DNA from: Candidatus Zipacnadia bacterium
GTDB taxonomy: Bacteria; Armatimonadota; Zipacnadia; Zipacnadales; UBA5352
Direction of reading: 5' to 3'
Assembly (NCBI GenBank): GCA_029820915.1
Contig: JALGUI010000105.1
Location: 1-9,748, forward strand
DNA: 9,748 bases
Made by a program: the position numbers and the translations under genes. Positions 6,496-9,748 of this stretch are shown in pieces. The number at the start of each line of letters is the position of its first letter. Within the stretch, counting starts at the first letter, position 1. The notes below the pieces were generated by a model that did not search any database, was not told the DNA's origin, and worked only from the letters and a program-made list of their open reading frames with translations.

Positions 6496-8141
6496 ATGGT
6501 GAGAAGGCTCTTGGGCGTGAGACGACACGGACGCGGTGGCATGACGCTCCTCGAGCTTCTTGTCGCAATGTCGATCCTCCTGGTGGGGATCTACGCCGTG
6601 GCGCGCGGCTTCCCATCGCTGTTCGGGAATCTCGAGGAGGAGAAGACGCGCACCGAGATGGTGCGGCTGGCCGAGGCGCGTCTGGAGCGACTCAAGTCGG
6701 ATCCCCACCGCCTGCCCGAGGCGATCGCGGGCCATGCTCCGGCCGACATGTCGGTGATCCGGCCGGACGAGTGGCCGGACGAGGATGTGGACCCCTATCC
6801 GGGCAACCCGCGCGACGACTACACGTGGGTGCTCGGCGAGACCTTCGAGGTGCCGGGCCTGCAGCCGGGCCAGGGAGTGGCGGTCTATCCGCTGAACCTG
6901 GGGCCGGCGATCGTGCAAGATCCCACCAGCGTGGGGGAGTACTTCCAGGTCTTCAAGCTCCTGCGGCTGCGTCGTCCGGACCTGTCTCAGGCCGACTGGG
7001 AGATGGCGGGTCGCCCGCTGGCGGACGACCAGTTCTTCCTCGACAGCAACGGCTTCCTGTTCGCGGATGTGCAGTACGCAAGATGCCGAGTGGACTACTG
7101 CTGGGTGGACGACACCGGCCGCGCGCACTGGGTATCGGACGAGGTGGCGGACAACGTCATGGCCTCTGCGGTGGCGCTCCCGGTGCGGGCGGCGGAGCTG
7201 ACCGCCGGACCGGGACCGGTGTTCGCCAACGTCATCCCGGAGATGTCGCAGGCCAAGGCGATGATCGGCTACTCGGCCGTCATCGGCCAGGCTGCGGACG
7301 TCGTCCCGGGCCTGGCGGTGCTGGAGAGCAACTACGGCGCGACGATGCTGCTGCCGGCGGAGGATGCGGGCGCGGTCATGCACGTGAACTACCAGCTTCG
7401 CACCGACCTCGACGCCGCCGGCCAGCCGCGGCGAACGCCGATCATGCTCGAGGAGATGGCGGCACCTACGCAGGCGCCGTACCGGGTGGACCTGAAGTTC
7501 GGCGGCATCTACGACGAGGCGCCGCTGTTCCAGGATGATCTGCTCGGCAACCCGCTGGCCAACCCGGCCTACGTGCTGGTCGTTGACATGCTCACCGGCG
7601 ATGCCTATTCGGACGCCGACACGTGGGTCACCCTCGACATGGTGCAGGGCCGGCTGACGCTGGACTGGGATGACGCAAGCTCGCCGCTGTCGGCGGCCGA
7701 GGCGCACGGCAGGGAGCTGCGGGTGTACTACCGCACGCTGGACGGGCACATGATTGCAGTCGAGAAGGCCCCGGACTACTTCATCGAGGAGCCGATCAAG
7801 ACAACCTACGAGAACCCCAACCCGGCGCTGGATGAGAGCGACAAGGTGGACTACCGGTACTACAGGCCTACACGCAGCTTGTGTTCCCCGAGTCGGCGGC
7901 CGGACAGGCGATCGTGGTTGACTACCTCGCCGGTGCCGCCGCGCCGTACGAGCGGGTGAGCGGCGAGATGCACGTGGTGGACGCGACGGACCTGTCGATT
8001 GTGCTGAGCCGGCCGGACGTCGCCGGCATCGCGCGGGTGCAGGGCGTGTCACTGACGGTCAGGGGCTGGTGGCACGATCGGCGCGGCCGGGTCCAGATGG
8101 TGGCGATCGATACCTTCCTGACCCCGGAGCCGTTGCTCTAG
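6496..8141 (+). CDS. Large PilV-like minor pilin, frame broken near 7836-7880
   Basis: The ATG at 6496 has GGGAG at 7 nt. The leader MVRRLLGVRRHGRGG is followed by MTLLELLVAMSILLVGI: Gly at -1, Met at +1 and Glu at +5, the style of PilV/GspI proteins. The first frame is open to a TGA at 7957-7959, but from about 7866 its product looks like random Arg/Ser/Pro. The neighbouring frame gives QAYTQLVFPESAAGQ and continues well-formed to TAG 8139-8141. Restoring one missing base (for example a C before AGGCC near 7864) makes one protein of about 548 aa, far larger than usual PilV (about 150-200 aa). The ectodomain is rich in predicted beta structure and has a recurring G-x4-V-x-Y motif: Gly292/Val297/Tyr299, Gly405/Val410/Tyr412, and a third copy at 7902-7925 beyond the shift. 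Cys197 and Cys202 could form a disulfide. Whether the break is real, an assembly error or variation is open. Confidence 0.82.
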
Positions 8142-8153
8142 GAGCGCGGATCG

Positions 8154-8897
8154 GTGACAACTCGGATGGCGCCGGGGCTGCAGCCCGGTGGCTCCGGGCG
8201 GCATGGTGGCTTCACGCTGACCGAGCTGCTGGTCGTCATCGGCATCGCCATCCTTCTGCTTGGGCTGATGATCCCGACGGGCTCGGCGCTGCGCGAAGGC
8301 AACCGCGCCATGACCTGCAAGTCGCAGCTCATGCGGATCGGCCAGGCGCTGAGGGTGTACTGTGCCGACGAGGGCGGGGCGCCGCCGTACTACATCGACG
8401 CGGGCGAGGACACCAACGCCGACCCGCACGGGCCCGGCCTGATGGCGCTGTACGAGCTCGGCTACATGAGCCGGCGCGAGAGCCTGCACTGCCCGCGCGA
8501 TGCCTACGCGGGTCCGGACTCGCCGGAGTATTTCCTGAGCTACATGCGCAAGGACGATGACATCGCCGCCGCGACGGAGCTGAACAAGTACTCGTACCTG
8601 AACTCGCGCGGGGTGACCGACCCATCAGATCCGTACTACCGGCGGCAGCTTCAGCCGGCGGCCGACGTGGGCGGGACCTCGCCGGTGCCGGTGATCAACC
8701 CGGACTGGCGCCCCGCCGACAACACTGTCGTGACGTGGTGCCCGTTCCACACGGAACACCTGCGGGTCGGCGACACGGGCCAGTACCAGGTCCTGTTCTG
8801 GGACGGCAGCGTCGTGCGCATCCCGATGGATGTCATGGCGGACTCCTCCCTGGGGCCGGCCGAGGCGTGGCAGGTGAGCCATGAGGATGGCATGTGA
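8154..8897 (+). CDS. Second CPFH-type prepilin-like protein
   Basis: A 247-aa single-pass prepilin-like protein. GTG at 8154 is the likely start: AGGAG (8140-8144) overlaps the TAG of the preceding gene and lies 9 nt away, whereas the ATG at 8166 would be 21 nt away. The leader is 19 aa, ending RHGG, and is cut before Phe20: G/FTLTELLVVIGIAILLLGL, Glu at +5. After the helix come Cys55 (+36, CKSQL), Cys70, LHCPRD (Cys113), KYSYLNSRG (146-153), VVTWCPFH (Cys196) and FWDGSVV (215-221). The WDGSV segment resembles the ending seen in planctomycete-type DUF1559 prepilins. Compared with the gene at 5678, the order of Cys+36, CP-x-D and VVTxCPFH is conserved while most other sequence differs. It is 12 nt after the PilV-like gene, so the two are likely translationally coupled. 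Probable minor pilin or pseudopilin. Confidence 0.9.
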   Translation: MTTRMAPGLQPGGSGRHGGFTLTELLVVIGIAILLLGLMIPTGSALREGNRAMTCKSQLMRIGQALRVYCADEGGAPPYYIDAGEDTNADPHGPGLMALYELGYMSRRESLHCPRDAYAGPDSPEYFLSYMRKDDDIAAATELNKYSYLNSRGVTDPSDPYYRRQLQPAADVGGTSPVPVINPDWRPADNTVVTWCPFHTEHLRVGDTGQYQVLFWDGSVVRIPMDVMADSSLGPAEAWQVSHEDGM

Positions 8898-8923
8898 TAG
8901 GGCCCGCGGGCCGCGGGTATACT
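8894..8923 (+). promoter_or_regulatory. Palindrome with adjacent -10-like box before the last pilin gene
   Basis: CCCGCGG (8903-8909) and CCGCGGG (8911-8917) form a perfect inverted repeat around one base. It is followed at once by TATACT (8918-8923, 5 of 6 of the -10 consensus). A poor -35, GTGATA, lies at 8894-8899 with 18-bp spacing and overlaps the end of the preceding gene. The palindrome would occupy the promoter spacer, where operators or spacer-binding regulators can act. It could also be a simple hairpin between the genes. The sequence is clear; the function is uncertain. Confidence 0.3.
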
Positions 8924-8985
8924 GAGGGTGACGGGGCCTCCCAGGAGAGAGTCGGTCAGGGACAATGCGCGGTTGGAGACAGGTG

Positions 8986-9748
8986 ATGATGGCGGAACGC
9001 GGCAGGCACAGCAGGACCGTCGTCCCCACGCGCCCGGGCCGGGCGGGCTTCACGCTCATCGAGGTCCTGGTGGTGCTGGCGATTCTCACGATCCTCTTCG
9101 CGCTGCTGTTCGCGCCGATGATCGCGAGTCTGGACATGGTCACGCTGGGGCAGTCGCGGGTGACCATGCAGAACGCGGTGCGCACGGCGATGGAGGACAT
9201 GCGCCGTGAGATCAGCAACGCGATGTACGTCTACCCGACGCCGGGCCCCGACGCCGGGCCTGACGCTGAAGGGCGCGGACGGGCTGCTGGGAACCGGCGA
9301 CGATGTGCGCATCGCGAACTACTCGGAGATCGTGTTCGTCAGCCCCGAACGCACCGCCACCGGAGAGTTGGTCGAGCCGATCGGGCCGCGCACCGACGGT
9401 GCGGGCAACATCTTGGCGACGCGGCTGCGGGCGGCGCTGCTCGACGAGAGCCAACCGTACAGCGAGGACAACGCGTACGTGCTGGTGCGGGAGGAGGGCT
9501 ACTACACCCGCAACGAGGACGCCACGCGGGTGTGGTGGGACTTCACCAACATCGGCGGCGTGGCCGACCCCATCCGCAACCTGCTGACGCCGCGCAGGAA
9601 CTACGACTTCCCGGTATCGCGCTCGGTGTGCACGGCGTGCGGCGCCGTGGTCGCGGGCTACACGACGGTCTGTCCGGCCGGCTGCCCGAGCCCGGACATG
9701 ATGTACGTGCACGACAACCTGCAGTTCCGCCCCGAGCGGGTTGTGGGT
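8986..9748 (+). CDS. Minor pilin (PilW/GspJ-like) with 13-bp duplication frameshift, cut by the window end
   Basis: The most likely start is ATG 8986: GGAG (8975-8978) stands 7 nt upstream. An in-frame ATG at 8965 has only poorly spaced Shine-Dalgarno matches. The leader MMAERGRHSRTVVPTRPGRAG is followed by FTLIEVLVVLAILTILFAL, with Glu at +5 and a long hydrophobic helix. The following helix (VTMQNAVRTAMEDMRREISNAM) is the PilW/PilJ/GspJ style. At 9235-9260 a 13-bp unit is present twice. After it the original frame becomes Arg/Gly/His-rich nonsense without a stop. Reading after deletion of one copy gives YPTPGLTLKGADG and then a well-formed 160-residue stretch to the window end, including a zinc-ribbon-like C-x2-C-x10-C-x3-C (9629-9685). 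The gene is either a pseudogene, phase-variable or misassembled. The C-terminus lies beyond position 9748. Length from the start here is over 250 aa, large for the family. Confidence 0.85.
   Translation, partial: MMAERGRHSRTVVPTRPGRAGFTLIEVLVVLAILTILFALLFAPMIASLDMVTLGQSRVTMQNAVRTAMEDMRREISNAMYVYPTPGPDAGPDAEGRGRAAGNRRRCAHRELLGDRVRQPRTHRHRRVGRADRAAHRRCGQHLGDAAAGGAARREPTVQRGQRVRAGAGGGLLHPQRGRHAGVVGLHQHRRRGRPHPQPADAAQELRLPGIALGVHGVRRRGRGLHDGLSGRLPEPGHDVRARQPAVPPRAGCG
9234..9260 (+). repeat. Perfect 13-bp tandem duplication inside a minor pilin gene
   Basis: The unit CCGACGCCGGGCC occurs at 9235-9247 and again at 9248-9260, and the period extends one base left to 9234. Thirteen is not a multiple of three, so the extra copy shifts the frame of the pilin gene by one. 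With one copy the two halves of the gene are in one frame. It lies in the linker between the N-terminal helix and the globular part. Confidence 0.95.

Noticed and set aside
7850..7880. Programmed -1 ribosomal frameshift
   Set aside because: No slippery heptamer is present at the junction, and I see no strong downstream stem. A lost base explains the data more simply.
6430..8052. 540-codon open frame on the minus strand
   Set aside because: Antisense to the PilV-like gene, with the same low-complexity Arg/His/Val composition and no plausible domain or ribosome site.
9303..9587. 94-codon plus-strand ORF
   Set aside because: Ser/Arg/Thr-rich shadow of the coherent pilin frame that covers the same bases.
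1..9748. CRISPR arrays, tRNA or rRNA genes, transposases or attachment sites
   Set aside because: I saw no regularly spaced repeats, no cloverleaf or rRNA-like stretches, and no transposase or integrase motifs in any frame.

Overview
The window holds the core of a type IV pilus (T4P) assembly locus. All convincing genes are on the + strand and in one direction. From left to right they are pilB (extension ATPase), pilT (retraction ATPase), pilC (inner-membrane platform), pilD (prepilin peptidase/methylase), then four prepilin-like genes whose products carry the class III leader and the +5 glutamate. A retraction ATPase next to pilB and pilC favours a T4P over a type II secretion system, although the minor pilins resemble pseudopilins of both. 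No major pilin, pilMNOPQ genes or secretin are visible here.

The DNA is G+C-rich with strong G/C bias at third codon positions. Several minor pilins are large and have a Cys at a fixed place after the pilin helix and conserved CP/CPFH motifs. This style, with many big single-pass prepilin-like proteins, recalls Armatimonadota, Planctomycetota and related uncultured lineages. The assignment is inference and no marker gene in the window fixes it.

Layout. Positions 1-222: a near-consensus sigma70-type promoter (130-158) and a short leader before pilB. Positions 223-5504: pilB, pilT, pilC and pilD with gaps of 52, 114 and 76 nt. The pilT-pilC gap is AT-rich, and the pilC-pilD gap holds an 11-bp perfect hairpin inside a small Shine-Dalgarno-preceded ORF that overlaps the pilD start. 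Positions 5505-5677: a 173-nt gap with a second hairpin, separating the machinery from the pilin cluster. Positions 5678-9748: the pilin cluster, consisting of a CPFH-type prepilin, a very large PilV-like minor pilin, a second CPFH-type prepilin, and a minor pilin that runs off the window end.

How they work together: PilD cleaves and N-methylates the prepilins, PilB (with PilC) inserts them into the growing pilus, and PilT removes them. PilB has an N-terminal MshEN-like module, so extension may respond to cyclic di-GMP.

Most notable: two of the four pilin genes have a broken reading frame. The PilV-like gene appears to lack one base near 7836-7880. The last gene carries a perfect 13-bp tandem duplication (9235-9260), and removing one copy restores a clean reading frame exactly. 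The PilV-like ectodomain also contains a repeated G-x4-V-x-Y motif, with one copy lying beyond the frameshift, which supports joining the two frames.
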